64,000 nt of DNA, from NCBI GenBank assembly GCA_902555065.1, contig CACDQQ010000002.1, forward strand, positions 1-64,000. The letters run 5' to 3'. This DNA comes from an uncultured Pelagibacteraceae bacterium (GTDB taxonomy: Bacteria > Pseudomonadota > Alphaproteobacteria > Pelagibacterales > Pelagibacteraceae). Made by a program: the position numbers and the translations under genes. Positions 43,416-51,836 of the stretch are shown here, one piece after another; the stretch's first letter is position 1; each line of letters begins with the position of its first letter. The notes below the pieces were generated by a model. That model saw only the letters and a list, made by a program, of their open reading frames with translations, had not been told where the DNA came from and ran no database searches.

Positions 43416-44258
43416 TTAAATTGCTACTACTTTTGATTTTTGTTCACCAAGAAGTTCAATTGAAAGCCTCATTTCATCACCTGCTTTTAAAAATTTTTGT
43501 GGCTTCATTCCCATTCCAACTCCTGGGGGTGTTCCTGTGGTAATGATATCTCCAGGTTGAAGAGACATATATCTGCTAACATATGAAACAATATGATCTA
43601 CATTAAAAATCATTGTTTTTGTATTACCCGTTTGCATTCGTTCACCATTTAAATCTAATTCCATATTTAGGTTGTTTACATCATTAATCTCATCTTTGGT
43701 CACAAGATATGGACCAACAGGACCAAATGTATCGTGCGACTTTCCTTTTACCCACTGTCCCATTTTTTCTATTTGCCACTCCCTCTCACTTACATCATTC
43801 ACTAAACAATAGCCTAAGATATAATCTTGTGAATTTTTCTCTGGAATATTTTTAGCATTTTTTCCAATAACTAAACCTAGCTCAACTTCCCAATCTAGTT
43901 TGTTTGAATAGCTTGTAATTTCAATATCATCATTTGGTCCATTGATTGAACTAGTGGCTTTCATAAATATAATTGGTTCTGTTGGTGGTTTTGCTCCAGT
44001 TTCCGCTGCATGGTCAGAAAAATTTAATCCAATTGCAATAAATTTTCCTGGTTTAGTTATGCATGAACCAATTCTTGTATTATTTGAAATCTCGGGCTGT
44101 GATGATAAATCAATTTGTTTAATTTTTTCAAATGTTTCAAAATTTAAATGAGTTGGATCTAAATCAATTATATGTTTGGATATATCTCTCAACTTTCCAT
44201 CTTTATCTAATATAGCTGGCTTTTCTTTATTTTTTTCTCCTACTCTTAGTAATTTCAT
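43416..44258 (-). CDS. FAH-family hydrolase, 2,4-diketo-3-deoxy-L-fuconate/rhamnonate hydrolase-like
   Basis: This 280-residue FAH-superfamily protein has metal ligands in DWEVELGLVIG and VSEREWQ, plus KGKSHDTFGPVGP and the closing TTGTPPGVGMG. The N-terminus (MKLLRVGEKNKEKPAILD) and the C-terminal GEQ are like the diketo-deoxy-sugar acid hydrolases of the non-phosphorylative L-fucose and L-rhamnose routes, which split the acid into pyruvate and lactate. SD GGAGATGA. It shares a minus-strand run with a beta-hydroxyacid dehydrogenase, ROK and AKR genes. An alternative is another 2-oxo-acid hydrolase. Confidence 0.83.
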   Translation of the reverse strand: MKLLRVGEKNKEKPAILDKDGKLRDISKHIIDLDPTHLNFETFEKIKQIDLSSQPEISNNTRIGSCITKPGKFIAIGLNFSDHAAETGAKPPTEPIIFMKATSSINGPNDDIEITSYSNKLDWEVELGLVIGKNAKNIPEKNSQDYILGYCLVNDVSEREWQIEKMGQWVKGKSHDTFGPVGPYLVTKDEINDVNNLNMELDLNGERMQTGNTKTMIFNVDHIVSYVSRYMSLQPGDIITTGTPPGVGMGMKPQKFLKAGDEMRLSIELLGEQKSKVVAI

Positions 44259-44272
44259 TTCATCTCCAATAA

Positions 44273-45127
44273 TTATTTATAGCTTTTGTATAACGAACTA
44301 TGATCATAATTACCTAAACCCTTTTTAACAAGTTTATTATACATTTTTTTTACTATTTTAGATAAAGGTAATTCTAACTTTTTATTTTTTGCACAATCAA
44401 GGATGTTATTCATGTCTTTTAATTGCGAAAAATTTTTTCCTCTTGGTTTAAAATCATTTTTGATCATTCTTAGTCCGTGAGTTTGTAATACTTTACTGTC
44501 AGCCCATCCTCCTTTCAATGCTTTGAGAATATTAATTGGATTTACGTTATTTTTTTGTGATAGTTTAATTGCTTCTGAAACAGATCCTATTGTAATTCCA
44601 ACTATTATTTGATTAGCTAATTTTGCTATTTGACCTGCGGAATTTTTTCCAACTAAAACAGGATTGCCTAATTTCTTAAGTACATTTAAATTTTTAGAAA
44701 AAACTTTCTTATCTCCACCAACCATTATGGCGAGCTCTGCATTCTCTGCGCCATTGGTGCCTCCGGAAACTGGTGCGTCTAAAAAATTAATTTTATATTT
44801 TTTTAATAATTTTGATAAATTAATTGCTGTTCTAGGGTTTGCAGAACTCATATCAATGACTGTAGATCCTTTTTTTAAATTTTTTAAAAATTCTGAATTA
44901 AAATATATTTTTTTTATAGCCTTATCATCGGATAACATTGTAATTATTAGATCTCGGTCTGAAACAACTTCCTTTAAAGAATTACATACTTCTGCGCCAA
45001 ATTTTTTTAATTTAAGGGCTTTATTTTTAGTTCTATTAAAAACTTTAACTTGATATTTTGATTTCAGTAGATTTTTTGCCATAGGAGCGCCCATTAATCC
45101 AATTCCTATAAAACCTATTTTTGTCAT
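44273..45127 (-). CDS. 3-hydroxyisobutyrate dehydrogenase/tartronate semialdehyde reductase-family protein
   Basis: This 284-residue protein has the dinucleotide motif GFIGIGLMGAPMAKNL at the start, DAPVSGGTNGAENAELAIMVGG for the substrate site, and the catalytic Lys in GQIAKLANQI (about residue 170). It is a paralogue of the protein at 29558 but clearly divergent. GarR-type enzymes reduce tartronate semialdehyde to glycerate. It has a two-base gap to the ROK gene, so both share one mRNA. Confidence 0.87.
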   Translation of the reverse strand: MTKIGFIGIGLMGAPMAKNLLKSKYQVKVFNRTKNKALKLKKFGAEVCNSLKEVVSDRDLIITMLSDDKAIKKIYFNSEFLKNLKKGSTVIDMSSANPRTAINLSKLLKKYKINFLDAPVSGGTNGAENAELAIMVGGDKKVFSKNLNVLKKLGNPVLVGKNSAGQIAKLANQIIVGITIGSVSEAIKLSQKNNVNPINILKALKGGWADSKVLQTHGLRMIKNDFKPRGKNFSQLKDMNNILDCAKNKKLELPLSKIVKKMYNKLVKKGLGNYDHSSLYKSYK

Positions 45128-45128
45128 A

Positions 45129-46004
45129 TTAATAATTCAACCGTGCCGCCCCTCTTACTCCACTTGCATCTCCATACTTAGCTTTTAAAAATTTCGTATT
45201 TATGTGTTTAATTTCCATATTTTTAGTTACCATTTTCTTTAATTCATTTAATGATGAGATTTCATTAGATAATCCACCTCCAAATACAAATACATCGGGA
45301 TCAATTGTATAAATTAAGTTAACAAGTGCTCTAGCCAACCGAATTTTAAAATGTTTAATAAAAATTGATTTTGTAAACTTATCAGATTTATTAAATATTT
45401 CTCTCGCAGTAATTTTTTTATGATAAAGTTTTTCCAAACCCTTTCCTGAGGTAAATTTTTGAATTTGCATAAGTGATATCTTTTTTTTAATATACTTTTT
45501 ATCGTTTAGACTACCAAAAATTGGTAGAGGAAGATGTCCCCACTCTCCAGAAATATAATTTGCACCTTTTAAGATTTTATTATTAATTACAATTCCACCT
45601 CCAGTGCCTGATCCAATAATTATGCCGAATACAACATTATAATTTTTTGCAGCTCCATCTATTGCTTCAGACAATGCAAAACAATTTGCATCATTTTCAC
45701 ATTTTATATTTCTTTTCAAAGCTTTTGATAAATCTATATTTAATTTTTTATTATTTAATTGTTTGGCATTTACTGAATTTTTAAGTAGTCCAGTTTTATA
45801 GTCTATAGATCCAGGATGACATACACCTACTTGAAATTTTTTTTTATATTTCTTATCTAATGTAAAAACTATTTTTGTTACATCTTTTATTATTTTTTTG
45901 TAGCTTTTAGGACAAGGAACTCTTGATCTTTCAATTTCATCTCCGTTTTTTTTTAAAATGACGCTTTCAATTTTTGTTGCCCCAATATCTATTCCAATTT
46001 TCAT
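45129..46004 (-). CDS. ROK-family sugar kinase lacking the zinc-cysteine motif
   Basis: This 291-residue ROK protein uses the ATG at 46004, two bases before the AKR stop; an upstream start at 46046 overlaps that gene. ATP and sugar sites are visible: GIDIGATKIES, CENDANCF (catalytic D105), GIIIGSGTGGG and GEWGHLPL (H157). The normal ROK zinc motif CxCGxxGCxE after that His is missing; the region reads FGSLNDKKYIKKKISLMQ. Family members phosphorylate glucose, fructose or N-acetyl-hexosamines. The loss of zinc ligands may change the specificity. Confidence 0.82.
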   Translation of the reverse strand: MKIGIDIGATKIESVILKKNGDEIERSRVPCPKSYKKIIKDVTKIVFTLDKKYKKKFQVGVCHPGSIDYKTGLLKNSVNAKQLNNKKLNIDLSKALKRNIKCENDANCFALSEAIDGAAKNYNVVFGIIIGSGTGGGIVINNKILKGANYISGEWGHLPLPIFGSLNDKKYIKKKISLMQIQKFTSGKGLEKLYHKKITAREIFNKSDKFTKSIFIKHFKIRLARALVNLIYTIDPDVFVFGGGLSNEISSLNELKKMVTKNMEIKHINTKFLKAKYGDASGVRGAARLNY

Positions 46005-46005
46005 T

Positions 46006-47034
46006 TTAATAAGAACTTGATTGCTTCCAGATGTTAATATTACCATCTTTTGCAGTTTTATTAATTATTTTCATTTCAGAAGCTGAAAAACTAAGTTTGT
46101 TTAGACTTTCCAAATTCTCTTTTAATTGATTTAAACTTCTAACCCCTATTAGAGCAGATGTTACATAATTATTTGATAAAACCCAAGAGATTGCCATTTG
46201 AGATAAAGATTGCCCTCTTTTAATTGCAATCTTATTTAATTCCGAGACTATCTTTAAGTTTTTTTTTGTTATTAATGATTTATCTAGGTATGATGTAATA
46301 TCACTTGCTCTTGAAACTTTAGGTATCTTTTTTAAATATTTATCTGATAGCATTCCTTGAGCTAGTGGAGAAAAAGCAATACATCCAATTTTTAGTTTTC
46401 TTATTGTCTTAGTTAAATCTTTTTCAATCCATCTATTTATTAACGAATATGATGGTTGATGAATAAACAATTTAATATTTCTTGATTTTAAAATTTTGTA
46501 AATTTGATTTGTCTTTTTAGAGGAATAAGATGAAATTCCAATATATAAGGCTTTTCCTGATTTATAGATACTTTCTAGAGCATCTGCTGTCTCTTCTAAA
46601 GGTGTATTTGGGTCAAATCTATGTGAATAAAATATGTCAAAATAATCAACTTTCATTCTTTTTAAACTTTGATCACAACTTGCAATAATATGTTTTTTTG
46701 ATCCCCATTCTCCATAAGGTCCTTCCCACATATCATAACCAGCTTTAGATGATATAATGAGTTCGTCTCTATATTTTTTTAAGTCTTTACTTATTATTTT
46801 TCCAAAATTAATTTCAGTACTTCCATATGGTGGGCCATAATTATTTGCCAAATCAAAATGAGTAATACCTCTATCAAAAGCGTAAAATAAGATTTTTTTT
46901 ATATTTGAAAGTGGGGTTTTGGCTCCAAAATTATGCCAAAGACCCAAGCTGATTAAAGGTAATTTCACACCGCTGTCACCGCATGTCCTATATAACATAT
47001 TTGAGTATCTATTTTTAGATGCAGAGTATTTCAT
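46006..47034 (-). CDS. Aldo/keto reductase (YghZ/L-glyceraldehyde-3-phosphate reductase-like)
   Basis: This 342-residue AKR has the catalytic tetrad visible: D and Y in DLANNYGPPYGS, K in SSKAGYDMW and H in FYSHRFD. The N-terminal YRTCGDSGVKLPLISLGLW and MWEGPYGEWGSKKHI are characteristic of the YghZ group. It reduces small aldehydes (methylglyoxal, L-glyceraldehyde-3-phosphate) with NADPH. The next gene begins at its stop. In this setting it could act on an aldose or aldehyde of the sugar route. Confidence 0.88.
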   Translation of the reverse strand: MKYSASKNRYSNMLYRTCGDSGVKLPLISLGLWHNFGAKTPLSNIKKILFYAFDRGITHFDLANNYGPPYGSTEINFGKIISKDLKKYRDELIISSKAGYDMWEGPYGEWGSKKHIIASCDQSLKRMKVDYFDIFYSHRFDPNTPLEETADALESIYKSGKALYIGISSYSSKKTNQIYKILKSRNIKLFIHQPSYSLINRWIEKDLTKTIRKLKIGCIAFSPLAQGMLSDKYLKKIPKVSRASDITSYLDKSLITKKNLKIVSELNKIAIKRGQSLSQMAISWVLSNNYVTSALIGVRSLNQLKENLESLNKLSFSASEMKIINKTAKDGNINIWKQSSSY

Positions 47035-47058
47035 ATGAAAAATATTAAATTAAATACA

Positions 47059-47808
47059 TTAATAAGTAGCTCTTCCCCCGCTTAGATCAAACACTGCTGC
47101 AGTCGCAAAAGAGTTTTCTTCACTAGCTAAATAAGTTACTAAAGAAGCCAATTCATTAACTTTTGCAAACTTATTTCTTGGTATCTTTGAAAGCATGTAA
47201 TTTATATGTTCTTCTGTCATTTGATCAAATATTCTTGTTTTTGCAGCCGCCGGTGTTACGCAATTTACTGCTATATTTTTTAATGCCAATTCTTTTCCTA
47301 GAGATTTTGTTAAACCAATAACTCCAGCTTTTGATGTACTATAAGCTCCAGCATTAGGATTGCCTTCTTTTCCAGCAATTGATGCAATATTAACTATTCT
47401 TCCATAATTATTTTTTTCCAAATAAGGGACAACTGCTTTGCAACAGTAAAATACTGCATTTAAATTTAATTGAATTACTTTTTCCCATTCCTCTAAAGGA
47501 TATTCTGCAACTGTTTTGTTCATACCAGTTATCCCAGCATTATTTACAAAGATATCTATTTTATTATGTTCAGTCTCAATATCTTTTAAGCTTTTAGAAA
47601 TCTCTTCAAAGTTACATACATTTACAATTTTATAACTTATGTTTTCTGAATTTATTTTTTCAACGGCTTTCTTTGCTTCTTGTTCATCAATATCCCATAT
47701 AATAACTTTTGCACCTGATTGAATGAATCTTTCTGCTATTGCAAATCCAAAACCTTGAGCACCACCTGTTATAACTGCAACTCTATTACTTAGATCAAAC
47801 TTTATCAT
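47059..47808 (-). CDS. SDR oxidoreductase, 2-keto-3-deoxy-sugar acid dehydrogenase-like
   Basis: This 249-residue classical SDR has the cofactor loop TGGAQGFGFA, NNAG and the catalytic Ser and YSTSKAG (Tyr-xxx-Lys). The stretch IASIAGKEGNPNAGAYSTS and the C-terminal FDLSGGRATY are the marks of the SDR subgroup that includes 2-keto-3-deoxy-L-rhamnonate/fuconate 4-dehydrogenases, often mis-named FabG. It directly follows tctA by one base, so the imported acid may be its substrate. Assignment to the sugar-acid role rests on subgroup resemblance and the adjacent FAH and enolase genes. Confidence 0.83.
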   Translation of the reverse strand: MIKFDLSNRVAVITGGAQGFGFAIAERFIQSGAKVIIWDIDEQEAKKAVEKINSENISYKIVNVCNFEEISKSLKDIETEHNKIDIFVNNAGITGMNKTVAEYPLEEWEKVIQLNLNAVFYCCKAVVPYLEKNNYGRIVNIASIAGKEGNPNAGAYSTSKAGVIGLTKSLGKELALKNIAVNCVTPAAAKTRIFDQMTEEHINYMLSKIPRNKFAKVNELASLVTYLASEENSFATAAVFDLSGGRATY

Positions 47809-47809
47809 T

Positions 47810-49273
47810 TTATTTCTTTCTCTTTATTAATGGAAAACTTAAAGCAATTAAAGATAAAACAAAAAATGTTAATACAATAGGTCTTTGAAGAAACATTAAC
47901 CAGTTTCCATCGAAAATAACAAGCGATTGTCTTAAAGTTCCCTCTACCAATTCACCCAAAATTAAACCTATAATTACAGGCACAACTGAAAATCCATATC
48001 TTCTCATAAAGAAACCAATAACTCCAAATAATAGCATCAACCAAACATCAATAATTGACTGATTTAAAGAATATGTTCCACAAACAGAAACTGCAAAAAT
48101 CATCGGCCATAATAATTTATTCGGAACTAGAGTGATTCTTGCAAATATTTTAGCTCCAAAAAATCCTAATACAAAGAATAAAATATTTGCAATTAGCATC
48201 GATCCAAATATTCCATAAAGAAACTCAGGTTGCTCTCTAAATAAATCTGGACCCGGTCTTACACCATGTATAATTAATCCTGTAAGTATAACCGCTGTAG
48301 TCGCACTACCTGGAATACCCAATGCTAGTGTTGGAACCATAGCTCCTCCGGTAGCAGCATTATTTGCTGCTTCAGCTCCAGCTATTCCTTCAATTGATCC
48401 TTTTCCAAAATCCTCAGGTTTTTTTGACCATCTTTTTGCTTCAGCATATCCTATTAATGATGCAACAGTTCCTCCCTCTGCTGGCAAAACACCAATAAAT
48501 GATCCTATCCCGCTAGATCTTATAATTGTTTTCCAAGTTTTTTTATAATCATCGATTGATGGAAGTTTAACTGCCTTTAAAGCTACTCTATTAAATATTT
48601 GATTTATTAGAGTAGATTGAGTTAACATTTCACTAATAGCAAATAAACCTACTACTACTGGAATAAAACCAATACCTTCAGTCAATTCATTAATTCCAAA
48701 TGTAAACCTATCTATAGATGTCATAAAATCTTTACCAACAGTTGAAATTAGAATTCCAAAAGCACCAGCAATTAAATTTTTAATAGGACTGCCCTCACCA
48801 ATTGATGCAAGCATAGTTAATCCAAAAATTGCTAGCGCAAAATATTCAGGTTGACCGAATTCGTAAGCTAAATTTGCAAGTAAAGGAGCAAAAAATATAA
48901 GAACTATTACACTAGCAATTCCACCAATTACGCTTGAGACAGTTGCCATACCTAAAGCTCTACCAGCTTCTCCTTTTTGTGCTAAAGGATAACCATCTAA
49001 ACATGTGGCTGCTGCTGCAGGGGTTCCAGGGGTATTTATTAAAATTGCGGTAATCGCCCCTCCATAAGTTCCTGCACAATAAATTGCAGTTAGTAATACA
49101 ATTGCAGAGAGTGGATCTAGTGTCATCGTAAATGGTAATATTAAAGCACCACCTGTTGTTGGTCCTAGTCCAGGAAGAACTCCAAGAATTAATCCAAAAA
49201 TTGTTCCAAAAAATAAAACAATTAATAATTTATAACTAAATAAAGGAGCAAAGATTAAACCTAAATTTTCCAT
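47810..49273 (-). CDS. tctA: Tripartite tricarboxylate transporter large permease
   Basis: This 487-residue integral membrane protein of the TctA family has about ten to twelve helices. Motifs are LGVLPGLGPTTGGALILPFT near residue 32, GGAITAILINTPGTPAAAATCLDG near residue 70 and IAGAEAANNAATGGAMVPTLALGIPGSATTAV near residue 300. It forms the membrane channel that takes up a carboxylate bound by TctC. It is separated from tctB by one base. Confidence 0.95.
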   Translation of the reverse strand: MENLGLIFAPLFSYKLLIVLFFGTIFGLILGVLPGLGPTTGGALILPFTMTLDPLSAIVLLTAIYCAGTYGGAITAILINTPGTPAAAATCLDGYPLAQKGEAGRALGMATVSSVIGGIASVIVLIFFAPLLANLAYEFGQPEYFALAIFGLTMLASIGEGSPIKNLIAGAFGILISTVGKDFMTSIDRFTFGINELTEGIGFIPVVVGLFAISEMLTQSTLINQIFNRVALKAVKLPSIDDYKKTWKTIIRSSGIGSFIGVLPAEGGTVASLIGYAEAKRWSKKPEDFGKGSIEGIAGAEAANNAATGGAMVPTLALGIPGSATTAVILTGLIIHGVRPGPDLFREQPEFLYGIFGSMLIANILFFVLGFFGAKIFARITLVPNKLLWPMIFAVSVCGTYSLNQSIIDVWLMLLFGVIGFFMRRYGFSVVPVIIGLILGELVEGTLRQSLVIFDGNWLMFLQRPIVLTFFVLSLIALSFPLIKRKK

Positions 49274-49274
49274 T

Positions 49275-49781
49275 TTATCCGTAATAAAGGTTTGTAATAA
49301 TTCCAGGTGGAAATCGTAATCCTAAAATTGTTTCAAAAAATACAAAAACAATTAAAGGAAATATAATTGATACGATTATTAAATAGGCAACTCTTCTTTC
49401 TCCCCAAAAGTAAGAAACTATGATTGAAAGTAATGCTATGCCTAAAAAGAAATCTAAAAATTTTGAAACAGTTATAAAAACAACAAATGAAAGCAAAGTA
49501 ATATAAAATGAATTAGGTAATTTTTTTTCACTTTTCCAGGGTTTTTTAAGAGAAATAAAATAAGTTAATAAAGTTAGGGTAATAATTAAAATTAATAGAG
49601 CCTTTGGAAATGTTGCTGGCTGTATACCTCTATTTAATATAGGAGGCACTATGTCAAATGTAAAAGTAAAGTATAATAAAATTGAAGAAATAACTATTAT
49701 TACAACCGAAACAATGAATGAACTTTTAAAAAAAAGGGACAAACTTTTGTTTGTCCCTTTTTCGTTATGTACATCATTCAT
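49275..49781 (-). CDS. tctB: Tripartite tricarboxylate transporter small permease
   Basis: This 168-residue protein has about four helices and a short cytoplasmic N-terminus of about 20 residues. The start is the only in-frame Met (49781); no later Met precedes the first membrane helix. The first codons contain a hairpin with a T-run (49731-49762), so a transcription-attenuation signal overlaps the beginning of the gene. It pairs with TctA in the sodium-driven transporter and is linked to it by a one-base gap. The sequence itself is poorly conserved, as usual for TctB. Confidence 0.87.
   Translation of the reverse strand: MNDVHNEKGTNKSLSLFFKSSFIVSVVIIVISSILLYFTFTFDIVPPILNRGIQPATFPKALLILIITLTLLTYFISLKKPWKSEKKLPNSFYITLLSFVVFITVSKFLDFFLGIALLSIIVSYFWGERRVAYLIIVSIIFPLIVFVFFETILGLRFPPGIITNLYYG
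49731..49762 (-). terminator. Intrinsic-terminator-like hairpin inside the 5' end of tctB
   Basis: On the minus strand, GGGACAAAC and GTTTGTCCC pair over 9 bp with a four-base loop. Flanking A and T tracts extend the stem, and on the transcribed strand about eight T follow. The signal begins about 38 bases after the tctC stop and about 20 bases after the tctB start codon. It should reduce read-through from tctC into tctBA. Confidence 0.78.
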
Positions 49782-49799
49782 TTAAATGTACAAAATTTA

Positions 49800-50774
49800 T
49801 TAATTTATGTAACCCAATGCTTTGAGTTGAGCTGTCATTTCAGCAAGCATTTCTTCCATTTGCTTGCCCCATTCATCTGCACCTACAACACTAGTCTCAT
49901 CTAGACCAATTTCTGTTAGGAAATTTTTATAGTAGTTGTGACTCATAGCTTTCATCATTCCAGCTTCTAGTTGTTTAACTCTGTCTGCTGGAGCACCTTT
50001 TTTAGTTACGAAACCTCTAACAGTAGATAAAGAAACAGGTATCCCTAATTCTTTTGCCGTTGGAGAGTCTCCTATTTTAGCCATTCTATTATTTGCTAAT
50101 ACAACTGAAACACAAAGTTTGCCTTCATTAATTTCAGTTAGGGCCTCACCTAAATTTAAAACTCCTACATCAATATCTCCCTTGATTAGATTAGTTTTAA
50201 TTGGCGCAACACCTTTGTAAGCAACAATAGTTGGATCTTTTAATCCACCTTTTTTAGTAAATGCAATTGCACTAACATCATCAATTCCACCAGTGTGTGT
50301 TGTTCCATATTTTAGTGATTTTGATTTTTGCGTGCTAATAAATTTCTTAGCATCTTTAATGTCATTATTACAGTTAACAACAAATAGTTGAGGATCATCA
50401 GTTCCTCTAGCTAGCGGTTGCATATCACTTATTTTGACTTTTGTTTTACCTAAAGCCATTGATACAGCGTGACCAGTAGTCCAAGTCAAAGTATGATTAC
50501 CATCAGCAGGAAGTGTCATCATATAGTCCATAGATGCAGCTCCACCACCACCTTTTTTATTAACTAATTGCATGTCTTGTTTTAAAACTCTTCTTGCTCT
50601 TAACAACATCATTCTCGTAGTAACATCTGTTCCACCACCAAAACCAGCGTGAGTAATTGCTTGTATTGGATGACCATCTGCTTTTGCAGATGTAATCATA
50701 AGTGGAAGTGCTACAACGAAAAATTCAGTTACTAAAAAAGCAGCAGCTAAAAATAGTTTAAAGCTTTTTTTCAT
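49800..50774 (-). CDS. tctC: Tripartite tricarboxylate transporter substrate-binding protein
   Basis: This 324-residue periplasmic protein has an N-terminal signal (MKKSFKLFLAAAFLVTEFFV, continuing to SAKA) and SD GAGGGAAA. The Bug/TctC features are AITHAGFGGGTDVTTRMM at the mature start, LKYGTTHTGGIDDVSAIAF near residue 155 and AYKGVAPIKTNLIKGDID near residue 185. It binds a carboxylate. The downstream SDR, AKR and FAH genes suggest a sugar acid such as an aldonate. It is the first gene of the operon and divergent from pdxA over 69 bases. Confidence 0.93.
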   Translation of the reverse strand: MKKSFKLFLAAAFLVTEFFVVALPLMITSAKADGHPIQAITHAGFGGGTDVTTRMMLLRARRVLKQDMQLVNKKGGGGAASMDYMMTLPADGNHTLTWTTGHAVSMALGKTKVKISDMQPLARGTDDPQLFVVNCNNDIKDAKKFISTQKSKSLKYGTTHTGGIDDVSAIAFTKKGGLKDPTIVAYKGVAPIKTNLIKGDIDVGVLNLGEALTEINEGKLCVSVVLANNRMAKIGDSPTAKELGIPVSLSTVRGFVTKKGAPADRVKQLEAGMMKAMSHNYYKNFLTEIGLDETSVVGADEWGKQMEEMLAEMTAQLKALGYIN

Positions 50775-50843
50775 TATTTCCCTCTTAAGTTAATTTATAT
50801 TTAAATATTTAATCATAATCTGTTAGAAACAGTAAGAAAAAAG

Positions 50844-51836
50844 ATGACAAATAAGAAAAAAAATATTGCTTTATTACTAGGAGATCCATCAGGTATTGGA
50901 CCAGAACTTATATCAAAACTTTTGACCCAAAACGAACTATCGAATGCAAACATTACTATAATTGGTGAAAAAAATATTTTAAACGCTGGAGATAAAATTT
51001 CAGGAAATAATTCAGACCTAGAAATTGTTACTGATTTTGATGAAATAAATTTTGATAAAAAAAGTAAGTATTTTTTAGATATCTCTAAGGGTAAAAACAA
51101 AGATTATAATTTATCAGAGTGCTCTGCAGAATCTGGGGAAACAGTTTTAAATGCATTAAATTTAGCACTAGAACTTGCGAAAGAAAAAAAAATTGATGCT
51201 ATTAATTTCGGTCCTTTTAATAAGACAAGCTTAAAACTAGGTGGATGTAAATTTGATGACGAATTACATCATATGGCTGATAAATTAAATGTAAAAAGTT
51301 TTTTTTGTGAATTTAATGTAGTAGATAATTTTTGGACTGCACGAGTGACATCTCATATACCTATCAAAGAAGTTCCAGAACATATTAAGAAAGATAAAAT
51401 AATGAAGCCAATAAAATTGATTAATGAAGCAATGAAATTAAACGGTATAGAAAATCCAAGAGTTGCGGTTCAAGCTCTTAACCCTCATGCAGAGTTTGGT
51501 AATGAAGAAAAAGATGAGATAATACCAGCAATAGAGGAAGCAAAAAAACTTGGTATTAATGCTGATGGTCCTTTGCCATGTGATACTTCTTTCATTACAG
51601 CATTTAAAAATAAAAATCATGATTGTATTGTTGGAATGTATCATGATGCTCTTCAATCTGGACTAAAGGCTTTTGGATTTGATAGAGGGGTAACAGTTCA
51701 AGGTGGTCTTCCAATTCCAATAACAACACCTGCGCATGGAACTGCGTTTGATATTGCTGGAAAAAATCAGGCAAATTTGGAGCCAACATTGCAATCGTTT
51801 AAAATTGCATTAAGAATGGCTCAAAATTTAAATTAA
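50844..51836 (+). CDS. pdxA: 4-hydroxythreonine-4-phosphate dehydrogenase family protein (PdxA/PdxA2)
   Basis: This 330-residue PdxA-family protein begins ALLLGDPSGIGPEL, and metal His residues are seen in DELHHMADKL, MYHDALQ and TPAHGTAFDIAG. PdxA oxidises 4-phospho-hydroxythreonine in vitamin B6 synthesis; the PdxA2 branch acts on D-threonate or erythronate 4-phosphates in sugar-acid catabolism. Here the gene is not with ksgA or surA, the usual housekeeping neighbours, and instead abuts a sugar-acid dehydratase with no gap. The catabolic branch is therefore likely. No DUF1537 kinase, its usual partner, is visible in the window. Confidence 0.85.
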   Translation: MTNKKKNIALLLGDPSGIGPELISKLLTQNELSNANITIIGEKNILNAGDKISGNNSDLEIVTDFDEINFDKKSKYFLDISKGKNKDYNLSECSAESGETVLNALNLALELAKEKKIDAINFGPFNKTSLKLGGCKFDDELHHMADKLNVKSFFCEFNVVDNFWTARVTSHIPIKEVPEHIKKDKIMKPIKLINEAMKLNGIENPRVAVQALNPHAEFGNEEKDEIIPAIEEAKKLGINADGPLPCDTSFITAFKNKNHDCIVGMYHDALQSGLKAFGFDRGVTVQGGLPIPITTPAHGTAFDIAGKNQANLEPTLQSFKIALRMAQNLN

